Origin: JABFRG01 sp038210445
GTDB lineage: Bacteria > Myxococcota_A > Polyangia > Polyangiales > Polyangiaceae
Length of the DNA stretch: 64,000 nucleotides
Direction: 5' to 3'
Assembly: GCA_038210445.1 (NCBI GenBank)
Contig: JBBQWQ010000033.1
Coordinates: 18,456-82,455 of the forward strand
In this document: in pieces, positions 42,273 through 50,617 of the stretch
Layout: each line of letters begins with the position of its first letter
How positions within the stretch are numbered: the stretch's first letter is position 1
Position numbers and translations under genes: made by a program
Notes under the pieces: generated by a model
Databases searched by the model: none
What the model saw: the letters and a program-made list of their open reading frames with translations, nothing else
What the model was told of the DNA's origin: nothing

Positions 42273-42350
42273 AACTCTAACGTGAACGTGAGAGTTGCTC
42301 TTGACGCTCCCGGCAAAGTGTCCTACCAAACACTTACGTACGCGTGAGAC
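42273..42350 (+). promoter_or_regulatory. isc operon promoter with two palindromic operator-like sites
   Basis: Site 1 (42273-42296) is a 24-bp palindrome with arms AACTCT and AGAGTT around two ACGT cores; 10 of 12 paired positions match. It abuts a promoter with -35 TTGACG (42301-42306), a 17-bp spacer and -10 TACCAA (42324-42329). Site 2 (42331-42350) has CTTACGTACGCGTGAGAC, matching site 1 at 13 of 18 aligned bases. The MerR-type gene starts at 42359. Two similar sites flanking a promoter suggest control by the product of that gene. Confidence 0.65.
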
Positions 42351-42358
42351 TCCAGCCA

Positions 42359-42907
42359 ATGCCCGACCACACGCACCTCCCGGTCCTTGTAGATTCGTCC
42401 GTCCCGGACGACGGCGATCTCATGCAAGTTGGCGATCTAGCTCGTGAATCGGGCAAGACAGTGCGCGCCATCCACCTGTACGAGGAGCTCGCCCTCCTGC
42501 GGCCGGCCCGGCGCAGCAAGGGGCGCTACCGCCTGTACGGGCGCGACGCGCTGCATCGCATTCGGTGGATCTCGAAGCTGCAGGAAATCGGCTTCAGCCT
42601 GCCGGAGATTCAGGCGGTCGTGAAGGAGCTTCCGACGGAGACCGCGCAGGTGGCCACCGGCCGCATCCGCGAGCTTTATCGGCAGAAGCTCCACGAGACG
42701 CGGGCGCAGATGGCGCGCCTGGCGGGGTTGGCCCACGAGCTCGAGGCAAGCCTCGCGTACCTGGAGACCTGTGGCGACGTGTGCGAGCCGCACCGCATTG
42801 TCGCCCAGTGCACATCGTGCGATCTGCACCCGCAAAAGATCGCCTGCATCGAAGGACACGTTCCCGAGCTGGTGCTCGGTTTCCGCGCACAAGCAAAGGC
42901 ACCTTAG
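42359..42907 (+). CDS. MerR-family regulator of the isc operon with C-terminal Cys cluster
   Basis: About 182 residues from ATG 42359. MerR-type helix-turn-helix: MQVGDLARESGKTVRAIHLYEELALLRPARRSKGRYRLYG, then a coiled linker. The C-terminus has C138, C142, C151, C154 and C163 (CGDVCEPHR..., CTSCDLHPQKIAC), which could bind a metal or Fe-S cluster as in SoxR. It is the first gene of the iscS-iscU-iscA-hscB-hscA-fdx operon, 8 bp before iscS, with no Rrf2-type IscR in view. An Fe-S-sensing role is inferred; a MerR sensor of another metal is the alternative. Confidence 0.85.
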   Translation: MPDHTHLPVLVDSSVPDDGDLMQVGDLARESGKTVRAIHLYEELALLRPARRSKGRYRLYGRDALHRIRWISKLQEIGFSLPEIQAVVKELPTETAQVATGRIRELYRQKLHETRAQMARLAGLAHELEASLAYLETCGDVCEPHRIVAQCTSCDLHPQKIACIEGHVPELVLGFRAQAKAP

Positions 42908-42915
42908 GAGATCAG

Positions 42916-44139
42916 ATGGCGCTCAAGTTTCCCATCTTCATGGACTACCACTCGACGACGCCCATGGACCCGCGCGTCCTCGAGGAGATGCTCCCGTACT
43001 TCACCGAGAAGTTCGGCAACGCGGCGAGCCGCAACCACGCCTTCGGCTGGGTGGCCGAAGAAGCGGTGGAGCACGGTCGCGAGCGCATCGCCAAGCTCAT
43101 CAACGCCCAGAGCGAGAAGGAGATCGTCTTCACCTCCGGCGCCACCGAGTCGAACAACCTCGCCCTCAAAGGCGTGGCCGAGTTCTACAAGGACAAGGGC
43201 AACCACATCATCACCACGGTGACCGAGCACAAGGCCATCCTCGACACCTGCAAGCGTCTCGAGAAAGAGGGCTTCACGGTCACCTACCTCGAGGTAGGCG
43301 AAGACGGCCGCGTCGACCCGGCGCACGTCGCCGCCGCCATCACCGACAAGACCATCCTGGTCTCGATCATGTTCGCCAACAACGAGATCGGCACCGTGCA
43401 GCCGCTCGAGGCGATCGGGAAAATCACCCGCGAAAAGGGCGTTTTGTTCCACACCGACGCGGTGCAAGGCGTGGGCAAGGTGGACTTCGACGTCCAGAAG
43501 ATGAACCTCGATCTGGTGAGCATCACCGCCCACAAGATGTACGGCCCCAAGGGCGTCGGCGCCCTCTACGTGCGCCGTAGCAAGCCGCGCGTGCGCCTGG
43601 TGGCGCAGATGGACGGCGGCGGTCACGAGCGCGGCAACCGGTCCGGCACCCTGAACGTTCCCGGCATCGTCGGCTTCGGCAAGGCAGCCGAGATCATGAT
43701 GCAAGAGGGCAAGGCCGAGAGCGCGCGTATTCTCGGTCTTCGCGAGCGGCTCCACGCAAAGTTCTCGGCGGCTCTCGACGAGGTGTACGTCAACGGCACC
43801 CTCGAGCACCGGCTGGCCGGCAACTTGAACATCTCGTTCAACTTCGTCGAAGGCGAAGCCATGATGATGGCCATCAAAGACGTCGCGGTCAGCTCCGGCT
43901 CCGCCTGCACGTCGGCGAGCCTCGAGCCCAGCTACGTGCTGCGTGCCCTGGGCGTGGGCGACGAGCTGGCGCACTCCTCGATTCGCTTCGGCCTGGGCCG
44001 CTTTACCACCGAGGAAGAGGTCGACTACGTGGCCGAGCTGGTCATCGCCAAGGTGAACAAGCTCCGCGACTTGTCGCCGCTGTACGAGATGCACAAAGAA
44101 GGCATCGACCTGAAGACGGTCCAGTGGACCGCACACTGA
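42916..44139 (+). CDS. iscS: Cysteine desulfurase IscS
   Basis: This 407-residue PLP enzyme matches IscS: FMDYHSTTPMDPRV, then FTSGATESNNLALKG, the PLP Lys in SITAHKMYGPKG (Lys near residue 206) and the catalytic-loop Cys in SSGSACTSASLEPSYVLRALG. It releases sulfur from cysteine as persulfide for IscU and other acceptors. The start ATG 42916 is preceded by TAGGAG as ribosome-binding site. It is the second gene of the isc operon, 38 bp before iscU. Confidence 0.97.
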   Translation: MALKFPIFMDYHSTTPMDPRVLEEMLPYFTEKFGNAASRNHAFGWVAEEAVEHGRERIAKLINAQSEKEIVFTSGATESNNLALKGVAEFYKDKGNHIITTVTEHKAILDTCKRLEKEGFTVTYLEVGEDGRVDPAHVAAAITDKTILVSIMFANNEIGTVQPLEAIGKITREKGVLFHTDAVQGVGKVDFDVQKMNLDLVSITAHKMYGPKGVGALYVRRSKPRVRLVAQMDGGGHERGNRSGTLNVPGIVGFGKAAEIMMQEGKAESARILGLRERLHAKFSAALDEVYVNGTLEHRLAGNLNISFNFVEGEAMMMAIKDVAVSSGSACTSASLEPSYVLRALGVGDELAHSSIRFGLGRFTTEEEVDYVAELVIAKVNKLRDLSPLYEMHKEGIDLKTVQWTAH

Positions 44140-44177
44140 GATTCTCCCCCGCCACCGCTACGTGATTCGAGGAAACC

Positions 44178-44582
44178 ATGGCCTACAGTGAAAAAGTCAT
44201 CGAGCACGCCGAGAACCCCCGCAACGTGGGTACGCTCGACAAGAACGACCCCAACGTGGGCACCGGCCTGGTGGGCGCGCCCGCCTGCGGTGACGTGATG
44301 CGCCTGCAGATCAAGGTGGGCGACGACGGCATCATCCAGGACGCGCGCTTCAAGACCTTCGGTTGCGGCTCGGCCATCGCGTCGTCGTCGCTCGCCACCG
44401 AGTGGATCAAGGGCAAGACCCTGGACGAAGCCGAAGCCATCAAGAACGATCGCATCGTGGAGGAGCTCAACCTCCCGCCGGTCAAGATTCACTGCTCGGT
44501 GCTGGCGGAAGACGCCATCAAGACCGCCATCGCGGACTACCGCTCCAAGCAGGCCGCCCGCAAAGCCGCCGAAACGAAGTAG
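44178..44582 (+). CDS. iscU: Fe-S cluster scaffold IscU
   Basis: This 134-residue protein has the three cluster ligands in the expected places: GAPACGDVM, FGCGSAIASSS and KIHCSVLAEDA, plus the HscA-binding motif LPPVK in LNLPPVKIHCS. It builds 2Fe-2S clusters with sulfur from IscS. The short C-terminal tail KQAARKAAETK is Ala/Lys-rich. The iscA gene starts 12 bp after its stop. Confidence 0.97.
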   Translation: MAYSEKVIEHAENPRNVGTLDKNDPNVGTGLVGAPACGDVMRLQIKVGDDGIIQDARFKTFGCGSAIASSSLATEWIKGKTLDEAEAIKNDRIVEELNLPPVKIHCSVLAEDAIKTAIADYRSKQAARKAAETK

Positions 44583-44594
44583 TCAGGAGTCGCC

Positions 44595-44999
44595 GTGAAC
44601 GCCGAACCCCAGAACACCCCCCAAGCTCCGGTCGAGCCCCAGGCCAAGGCCAAGCTCGACATCGGGATCTCGCAGCCCGCGGTGGAGGCCATCAAGACGC
44701 AGATCAAGAAGCGCGGCAGAGAGAACACCGCTCTGCGCGTCGGCATCCGCGGCGGGGGCTGCTCCGGGTTCTCTTACGTCATCGAGTTTCACGACGGCGA
44801 ACCGCATGCCCGCGATCGCATCTACGACCTCACGGCAGCCGACGGTACGCCGGTCCGTGTGGTCGTCGACCCCAAGAGCCTGGTGTACTTGAATGGCGCA
44901 GTGCTCGAGTGGGAAGACAAGCTCGTGCGCCGCGGCTTCAAGTGGTCCAATCCGCAAGAGAAGACCAATTGCGGCTGCGGGCACTCGTTCACGGTCTAG
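44595..44999 (+). CDS. iscA: A-type Fe-S carrier IscA
   Basis: This 134-residue protein with GTG start contains an N-terminal extension of about 20 Pro/Gln-rich residues not present in most IscA. The A-type core has the three conserved cysteines: GIRGGGCSGFSYVIEF and NCGCGHSFTV. It likely carries clusters from IscU to targets. The hscB gene begins 13 bp downstream. Confidence 0.95.
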   Translation: MNAEPQNTPQAPVEPQAKAKLDIGISQPAVEAIKTQIKKRGRENTALRVGIRGGGCSGFSYVIEFHDGEPHARDRIYDLTAADGTPVRVVVDPKSLVYLNGAVLEWEDKLVRRGFKWSNPQEKTNCGCGHSFTV

Positions 45000-45012
45000 C
45001 GCCAGGCGTCCG

Positions 45013-45534
45013 ATGAATCCCTTCGAAGTCCTCGGCTTCCGTCCCGGCTACGGCATCGCAAAAGACGAGCTCGAGCGGCGCCATCGTGAGCTCTCCAAGG
45101 TGCTTCATCCAGACAAGTTCACGGGGAGCGGCGGCGGCGAGCGCAGAGAAGCACTCTCGCGGGCCGTGGAAGTGAACGAGGCGTTTCGCATTCTCCGCGA
45201 TCCGGTGCGCCGGGCCGAGGCGATTTTCTCGCTGGCGGGTATCGCGGTGGGCGAAACGAACGAGCCCAAGGCGGCGCCGGACTTCCTCATGGAAGTCATG
45301 GATCAGCGCGAAGCGCTCGAAGACGCCAAGGCCTCCGGCGACACCGCGCAGGTGCGCGCCCTCGGCGAGACCATCGCCGGCCAGACGACCCGTGTGGTGG
45401 AGGAGCTCGGTCAGGGCTTCGCCACCGCCCAAGGCGACGCGGACCAGCTCCGCGCGCTGTTGCCCCTTTTGGGTAAGCTCCGCTATGCGCGGCGCTTCCA
45501 AGAGGAGCTCGAGGCACTCCTCGAAGAAAGTTAG
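45013..45534 (+). CDS. hscB: Co-chaperone HscB
   Basis: This 173-residue protein opens with a J-domain: MNPFEVLGFRPGYGIAKDELERRHRELSKVLHPDKF, with the HPD motif at residues 32-34. The rest is the helical HscB C-terminal domain (DFLMEVMDQREALEDAKASGD) that binds IscU. It stimulates the Hsp70 HscA. Start ATG 45013; the gene ends 4 bp before hscA. Confidence 0.94.
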   Translation: MNPFEVLGFRPGYGIAKDELERRHRELSKVLHPDKFTGSGGGERREALSRAVEVNEAFRILRDPVRRAEAIFSLAGIAVGETNEPKAAPDFLMEVMDQREALEDAKASGDTAQVRALGETIAGQTTRVVEELGQGFATAQGDADQLRALLPLLGKLRYARRFQEELEALLEES

Positions 45535-45538
45535 ATCG

Positions 45539-47464
45539 ATGGCTCTCATGGATATCTTCGACCCGCAAGCGGCCCCGCGGCCCATCGGGATCGACCTCGG
45601 CACCACGCATTCGCTGGTGGCCTACGTGCGCGACGGCGAGCCCATCGCCATTCGCGATTGCAACGATCTCTCGCTGCTCCCCAGCGTGGTCTCCTACGAG
45701 CAGAGCGGCAACGTGCTGGTGGGAGTTGCGGCAAAGGCGCGGGCGGCCCTCGCCCCTCGCGACACCATCGTGAGCGTGAAGCGCTTCATGGGGCGCGGCG
45801 CCGACGATCCGGAGACCCGGCGCATGGCGCCCTACGACTTCGTGCCACAAGGCGCGGGCGACGCCAACGTCGTGCGCTTTCGGGTGCAAGACCGCGTGCT
45901 CACGCCGGTCGAGGTGAGCGCCGAGATATTGCGCGCGCTCAAGGCCCTGGCGGAAGACGAGCTGCGCGCGGTCGGCGGCGCGGTCATCACCGTGCCCGCG
46001 TACTTCGACGACGCGCAGCGGCAGGCTACCAAAGACGCCGGGCGCCTCGCCGGCCTCGAGGTGCTGCGCCTCTTGAACGAGCCCACCGCGGCGGCCCTCG
46101 CCTACGGCCTCGAAAAGAAGCAGAACGGCACCTTCGCGGTGTTCGATCTCGGCGGAGGCACTTTCGACATCACGGTGCTCCTGCTGGAAGACGGCGTCTT
46201 TCAGGTCAAATCTACCGGGGGCGACAGCGCCCTCGGGGGCGACGACATGGATCGCGCCCTGGCGACCGAGCTCTTTGGGCTCTTCGCGGTGGACGCGGCC
46301 GCGCAAGCGAAGCCGGTGGTGGTGCGCCAGATGCTCGATCTCGCGCGGGAGACCAAGCACCGGCTCACGGATGCAGCGCAGGTCTCGGTGGCGAACCCCT
46401 TCGGCGAGGATCCCAAGGCCGCCACCGTCACGCGCGCGCGCTTCGAGGAGCTGGTGAAGCCGCTCCTGGATCGCACCGGCGTAGCTGCGCGCCGCGCCCT
46501 TCGCGACGCCGGCGTGCGCGCCGAGGAGCTCGATGGCGTCATCCTGGTGGGCGGCTCCACCCGCGTGCCGGCGGTGCGCGCCTACGTGAAGGAAGTCTTC
46601 AAGCGCGAGCCCTTGGCCGACATCGACCCCGACGAGGTGGTGGCTCTGGGCGCGGCGGTGCAGGCGCACTTGCTGGCCGGGGAAGGGGAGAAGCAGGACG
46701 TGCTGCTCCTCGACGTGCTCCCGCTCTCGCTCGGAATCGAGGTGGGCGGCGGCGTGGTCGACAAGATCCTGCCGCGCAACACCACGATTCCCGCCGGCGC
46801 GCGCGCCACCTACACCACGCAGGAAGACAACCAGACCGGCTTCGCCGTCCACGTGGTGCAGGGTGAGCGCGAGCTGGTGCAAGACTGCCGCAGCCTGGCG
46901 CGGTTCACGCTCAAGGGCATTCCCCCCATGCCGGCCGGTCTGGCGCGCCTCGAGGTGAGCTTCCGGGTCGACGCCGACGGTCTCCTTCAGGTGCACGCCA
47001 AGGAGGCGACCACCGGCCAGGAGCAAACGGTGGAAGTGAAGGCCTCGTACGGGCTCGACGACGAAACGGTAGAGCAGATGCTCCTCGACGCCCTCGACCA
47101 TGGCGAGGAAGACTTGGCGCTGCGCAAGCTGGCGGAAAATCGCGTGGACGCTGCACGTATTCTCCGAGCCACGCGACAGGCGGTGGAGGCCGATGCGGCG
47201 CTCCTGGAGGGTGCGGAGCGCAGCATCATCGAGGCGGCGCTGGCGGCGCTCGACGCAGCTGCGAAGGGCGACGACGCCAACATCATCAAGGCTTCTATCG
47301 ATGCACTCGACGTCGCCACCCGCGAGTTCGCCGGCAAGCGCATGAACCGCGCCATTGCCCAGGCGATCGCCGGCAAGCAGGTGGGCGACATCGAGAGCAC
47401 GGTCGAAAACGCCCTCGGTATCGATGTGGCCCATGCTAGAGGCGGATTCCGAAGCCAACCCTAG
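45539..47464 (+). CDS. hscA: Hsp70-type chaperone HscA
   Basis: This 641-residue protein is an Hsp70 with the ATPase motifs IGIDLGTTHSLVAY, VFDLGGGTFDITVL and VILVGGSTRVPAVRAYV, and the substrate-binding domain with a typical ENQTGFAVHVVQGERELVQDCRSLARFTLKGIPPMPAG segment. Its length is near that of HscA and its place between hscB and fdx confirms that role: it drives cluster release from IscU. DnaK is excluded by context. Start ATG 45539 is 4 bp after hscB. Confidence 0.95.
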   Translation: MALMDIFDPQAAPRPIGIDLGTTHSLVAYVRDGEPIAIRDCNDLSLLPSVVSYEQSGNVLVGVAAKARAALAPRDTIVSVKRFMGRGADDPETRRMAPYDFVPQGAGDANVVRFRVQDRVLTPVEVSAEILRALKALAEDELRAVGGAVITVPAYFDDAQRQATKDAGRLAGLEVLRLLNEPTAAALAYGLEKKQNGTFAVFDLGGGTFDITVLLLEDGVFQVKSTGGDSALGGDDMDRALATELFGLFAVDAAAQAKPVVVRQMLDLARETKHRLTDAAQVSVANPFGEDPKAATVTRARFEELVKPLLDRTGVAARRALRDAGVRAEELDGVILVGGSTRVPAVRAYVKEVFKREPLADIDPDEVVALGAAVQAHLLAGEGEKQDVLLLDVLPLSLGIEVGGGVVDKILPRNTTIPAGARATYTTQEDNQTGFAVHVVQGERELVQDCRSLARFTLKGIPPMPAGLARLEVSFRVDADGLLQVHAKEATTGQEQTVEVKASYGLDDETVEQMLLDALDHGEEDLALRKLAENRVDAARILRATRQAVEADAALLEGAERSIIEAALAALDAAAKGDDANIIKASIDALDVATREFAGKRMNRAIAQAIAGKQVGDIESTVENALGIDVAHARGGFRSQP

Positions 47465-47476
47465 GGAAACGCCCCA

Positions 47477-47833
47477 ATGCCCACCGTCATTTTCAAAGGT
47501 CACGGGGAAGCCATCGTCCCCATCGGTACTTCGCTCCTCAAAGCGGCGCAGGGCGTCGACGCGCCGGAAGGCTACGCCTGCGGCGGCGTGTGCGCGTGCT
47601 CCACGTGTCACGTGTACGTGCTCAAGGGCCAAGAGCTCCTTTCGGAGGCCGAGGACGAGGAGAACGACATCCTCGACAAAGCCTTCGACGTGCGCGCCAC
47701 CTCGCGCCTGGGCTGCCAGGCCACCCTGGAAAAAGACGGCGTGGTCGAGGTGGAGATCACCCGCGAGAGCCTGCAAGCCTTCGAGAACGAGCACCCGGAG
47801 CACCGGGGCAAGTTCACCGGCGCGCGAAAGTAG
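47477..47833 (+). CDS. fdx: ISC-type 2Fe-2S ferredoxin
   Basis: This 118-residue protein has the adrenodoxin-type pattern C-x5-C-x2-C...C: YACGGVCACSTCHVYV with further Cys in RLGCQATL. It supplies electrons for cluster assembly on IscU. It is the last gene of the operon; its stop is 12 bp after hscA's and about 84 bp before the next kinase gene. No clear terminator follows. Confidence 0.95.
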   Translation: MPTVIFKGHGEAIVPIGTSLLKAAQGVDAPEGYACGGVCACSTCHVYVLKGQELLSEAEDEENDILDKAFDVRATSRLGCQATLEKDGVVEVEITRESLQAFENEHPEHRGKFTGARK

Positions 47834-47917
47834 GCAAGGTCGCCTGTGTATGTGGCTTACCCACCTCACATTGGGTTGGTCTAACGCGTAGCCCAGCGGT
47901 AACCTTGACGGTCGAGC

Positions 47918-49477
47918 ATGTCGTCTCCCAAGGTCTCACCGCAGGCGCCTGCGTCCGCGAAGGTCGTCGTGAGCCCGAGCGCGGCGTCGCTCCGGCCGTT
48001 CGAGCTCGGTGAGCGCATCGGGGGAAAGTACGTCTACGAGCGCACCATCGCGGAAGGCGGCATGGCGGTAGTGGTTGCGGCGTCGCACCAGGAGCTGGGC
48101 GAGACAGTCGCGCTGAAGCTGCTGAAGCCCGCCATGCTGGTGGACCAGGAGCTGGTGGTGCGCTTCGCCCGCGAGGCCAAGGCCACCGCGCGCGTGCGCA
48201 GCGAGTATTCGGTGAAGGTCTTCGACGTGGGCGTCGACGATCGCCGCGGGCCCTTCATGGTCATGGAGTACCTGAAGGGGCGCGATCTGCGCACCGTGGT
48301 GGAGGCCGAGGGGCGCGTCGGCGAGCGCCGGGTAGCGGAGATCGCCATCCAGGCGTGCGAAGCGCTGGCGGCCGCGCACGTGCTTGGCATCGTCCACCGC
48401 GACGTGAAGCCGGAGAACATCTTCGTCACCGAGCAAGGGCACATCGAGTCGATTCGCATCCTCGATTTCGGCATCTCGAAAGCCGCGCTCACCGGCTCGG
48501 TCATGAACACGGATCTTTCGCTGGTGACCACCCAGATGCTCATGGGCTCGCCGGTGTACATGTCGCCCGAGCAGATGCGCTCGTCGACGCACGTCGATGG
48601 TCGCTCGGACATCTGGTCGCTCGGGGTCACGCTCTACGAGGCGCTGGCGGGGCGCCCCCCATTCACTGCCGAGTCGGTGACGCAGCTCTGCGCTCTGGTT
48701 CTGGAGAAGCCGGCCCCGCACCTTCGAGAGTTCAATCCCGACGTCTCCCCGGCCATCGCCGAAGTGGTCATGCACTGCTTGCGCAAGGACCCGGCGCAGC
48801 GCTTCCAGAACGTGGGCGAGCTGGCGCTGGCGCTCTTGCCCTTCGCGCCTTCCCGCGCGCGCCTCTCGGTGGAGCGCATCGCTGCGCACTTCGAGACCAT
48901 CGGGGTGCCGGTCGACATGCCGGATCGCGGGAGCTCGCCGCCGCCGCCGCCTTCGATGGCCGGCCCTCGCACCAGCGGCTCGCCGGTGCCGGCGCGGGTG
49001 AGTCCGCGGTCCGACACCGTGCTGCGGCTTCCGGCGCTGCAGAAGCGCGAGCGGCGACGCAGCACCACCACCGCGCTCGCCGGCGCAGCGCTGTTCGTCA
49101 CGTCGTTCTGCCTGGTGGCTTGGGTGCTCCCGTTGGGCGCGAAGGCCTCGTCGCCCCCGCCAGCACCCTCCGCGCCACTTGCTGCGCCGACCGCCGCCCC
49201 CACCGCCGCGCAGATGGCCACCGCGCAGGTCGGCACCGCCGTGAGCGCTGCGTCGGTCGCGGCCTCCGATCCCCTCACGGACGCTCGGCATCCAGTGCCC
49301 AAAGCGTATCCCAAGGTGATCTTCGTCCGGCCGAAAGCGACCCAGGAGCCCACCGCCGCCGCCATTCCCACCGACGCGCCGCCCGCCGGCACCTCCACTC
49401 TGCCGGTCGCCAGCACGCCGCCCGCGGCTACCAAGCCCGAGCCCGCGCCGGACGATCCCCGTCCGCTTCCCCCTTAA
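47918..49477 (+). CDS. Ser/Thr protein kinase with one membrane segment
   Basis: This 519-residue protein has an N-terminal kinase domain: P-loop TIAEGGMAVVVAA, VALKLLKP (ATP Lys), IVHRDVKPENIFV with the usual Lys, ILDFGISKA and PVYMSPEQM. A Pro/Ser linker follows, then one transmembrane helix TALAGAALFVTSFCLVAWVLP at about residues 378-398, and an extracytoplasmic Ala/Pro/Thr-rich tail without recognisable domain. Typical myxobacterial receptor-like kinase; substrate and signal unknown. An inverted repeat lies just after the stop. Confidence 0.93.
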   Translation: MSSPKVSPQAPASAKVVVSPSAASLRPFELGERIGGKYVYERTIAEGGMAVVVAASHQELGETVALKLLKPAMLVDQELVVRFAREAKATARVRSEYSVKVFDVGVDDRRGPFMVMEYLKGRDLRTVVEAEGRVGERRVAEIAIQACEALAAAHVLGIVHRDVKPENIFVTEQGHIESIRILDFGISKAALTGSVMNTDLSLVTTQMLMGSPVYMSPEQMRSSTHVDGRSDIWSLGVTLYEALAGRPPFTAESVTQLCALVLEKPAPHLREFNPDVSPAIAEVVMHCLRKDPAQRFQNVGELALALLPFAPSRARLSVERIAAHFETIGVPVDMPDRGSSPPPPPSMAGPRTSGSPVPARVSPRSDTVLRLPALQKRERRRSTTTALAGAALFVTSFCLVAWVLPLGAKASSPPPAPSAPLAAPTAAPTAAQMATAQVGTAVSAASVAASDPLTDARHPVPKAYPKVIFVRPKATQEPTAAAIPTDAPPAGTSTLPVASTPPAATKPEPAPDDPRPLPP

Positions 49478-49485
49478 CGAACCTC

Positions 49486-49511
49486 GGTCATTTCAACGGG
49501 TTGAAATGACC
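49486..49511. repeat. 11-bp perfect inverted repeat after the kinase gene
   Basis: GGTCATTTCAA and TTGAAATGACC pair perfectly around a CGGG loop, 8 bp after the kinase stop, in the space between convergent genes. It could act as a terminator, but there is no T-run. The 9-mer GGTCATTTC recurs in a second inverted repeat at 53031-53049. A 13-bp direct repeat CCGACATTGACTT also occurs here (49510-49522 and 49554-49566). Confidence 0.6.
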
Positions 49512-49567
49512 GACATTGACTTGGTCTGACACTCGATGCCGCGCGAGCGGCGTCCGACATTGACTTT

Positions 49568-50617
49568 TCAGTTCCCGGGCAGGGCGGCGGTGAGCTGTTT
49601 GCGCTCGCTCGCTGCCATTCGGTTCCAACGTGGGGCAATGTACGTGCGAACCATGTCGCCCACGAGGTGCAGCTGATCGAAGTGGTCGTGGGGTCCGCCG
49701 CCCTTCCAGCCGCGGGCGTGCAGATCGCCCTTGTCGGCGCGGTATTTGGGGGTCATGCCGAGCGCATTCTTCTCGCCGCCGTCGACCTCGCTGACGGGCG
49801 ATGAGACCGCGCGCAGCACCGCCCGTGAGGTCTCGGCGCAGCTGGCGTAGTCGGGCGGCAGGATGGCCGACGCGGAGATGACGAAGGCCTTCTTGCCGTC
49901 GGCCGCCTCGTTGGCGAGCCGCACGTACTTGGCCACAGCCTTCATGTCGACCCAGTCGGCGCCCAGGCCCATCACGGCCTGGCCGGGCACGGCAACGCGC
50001 GCCACACCGCTCTTGGGGTCGGTGTACGTTGCATGAATGCTGTCGAGCAGCACGACGCTGTCGATGCGCGCGAGGGTGGCTGGGTTGCCCACCAGCTGGC
50101 TCACGCCGCCCATGCCCGCGCTCCACGAGACGACGCCCAGGCGGCGCACGTGGGTGGCACGTCGCTCACCGTTCTTCTGGAGGTCGGCCAGGGTCGAGCG
50201 CAGCACGTAGTCGAGGTAGCCGGGCTCGGCGAAGAGCTTCGCGTAGCCTGCAGAGCCAACAATCTCGCGAATGGCGATGCTGGCCACCACGGCGTTCAGG
50301 CCGCTTTCCCGCCACTCCTTTTCGGCCATCATGGCGCCGTTCAGGTGCAGCATCACGTCGACGCCGCCGTCGGGGCCGACGTCGAGGTGCTTGGGCGCGA
50401 GGTATGCGCCGTAGCCCGTACCCTGCCACTTGCCGTATTCCACCGGCGGCACCGCCAGGGCGTCGTCTACCGCCTCGTCGGACATGGGCTTTTGCGGTCG
50501 CACGAAGCGCGGGAGCTCCACGCTCGCGGTCGGACCTTCGGCGCGAACGGCGCCTCCATCGCAAAGGAGCGCCGCGCCGGCTGCGAGGAGCGCCGGCCAA
50601 AATCGCTGGAGCCGCAT
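49568..50617 (-). CDS. Exported hydrolase-like protein
   Basis: This 349-residue protein begins MRLQRFWPALLAAGAALLCDGG with a signal peptide (cut near AVRAEG). The mature part has VDVMLHLNGAMMAEKEW, then LGVVSWSAGMGGVSQLVG, where S-A-G-M-G looks like a nucleophile elbow of the alpha/beta-hydrolase fold, VVLLDSIHATY and a C-terminal GGGPHDHFDQLHLVGDM with likely His. The substrate is unknown. Its start overlaps the stop of glyA (TGATG), so it is translationally coupled to glyA, an odd partner for an exported hydrolase. Confidence 0.75.
   Translation of the reverse strand: MRLQRFWPALLAAGAALLCDGGAVRAEGPTASVELPRFVRPQKPMSDEAVDDALAVPPVEYGKWQGTGYGAYLAPKHLDVGPDGGVDVMLHLNGAMMAEKEWRESGLNAVVASIAIREIVGSAGYAKLFAEPGYLDYVLRSTLADLQKNGERRATHVRRLGVVSWSAGMGGVSQLVGNPATLARIDSVVLLDSIHATYTDPKSGVARVAVPGQAVMGLGADWVDMKAVAKYVRLANEAADGKKAFVISASAILPPDYASCAETSRAVLRAVSSPVSEVDGGEKNALGMTPKYRADKGDLHARGWKGGGPHDHFDQLHLVGDMVRTYIAPRWNRMAASERKQLTAALPGN

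Noticed and set aside
45296..47869. Long open frame opposite hscA and fdx
   Set aside because: His/Arg-rich shadow of hscA, which is unambiguous.
47834..47917. Possible terminator after fdx
   Set aside because: No stem with a T-run could be found in the 84 bp.
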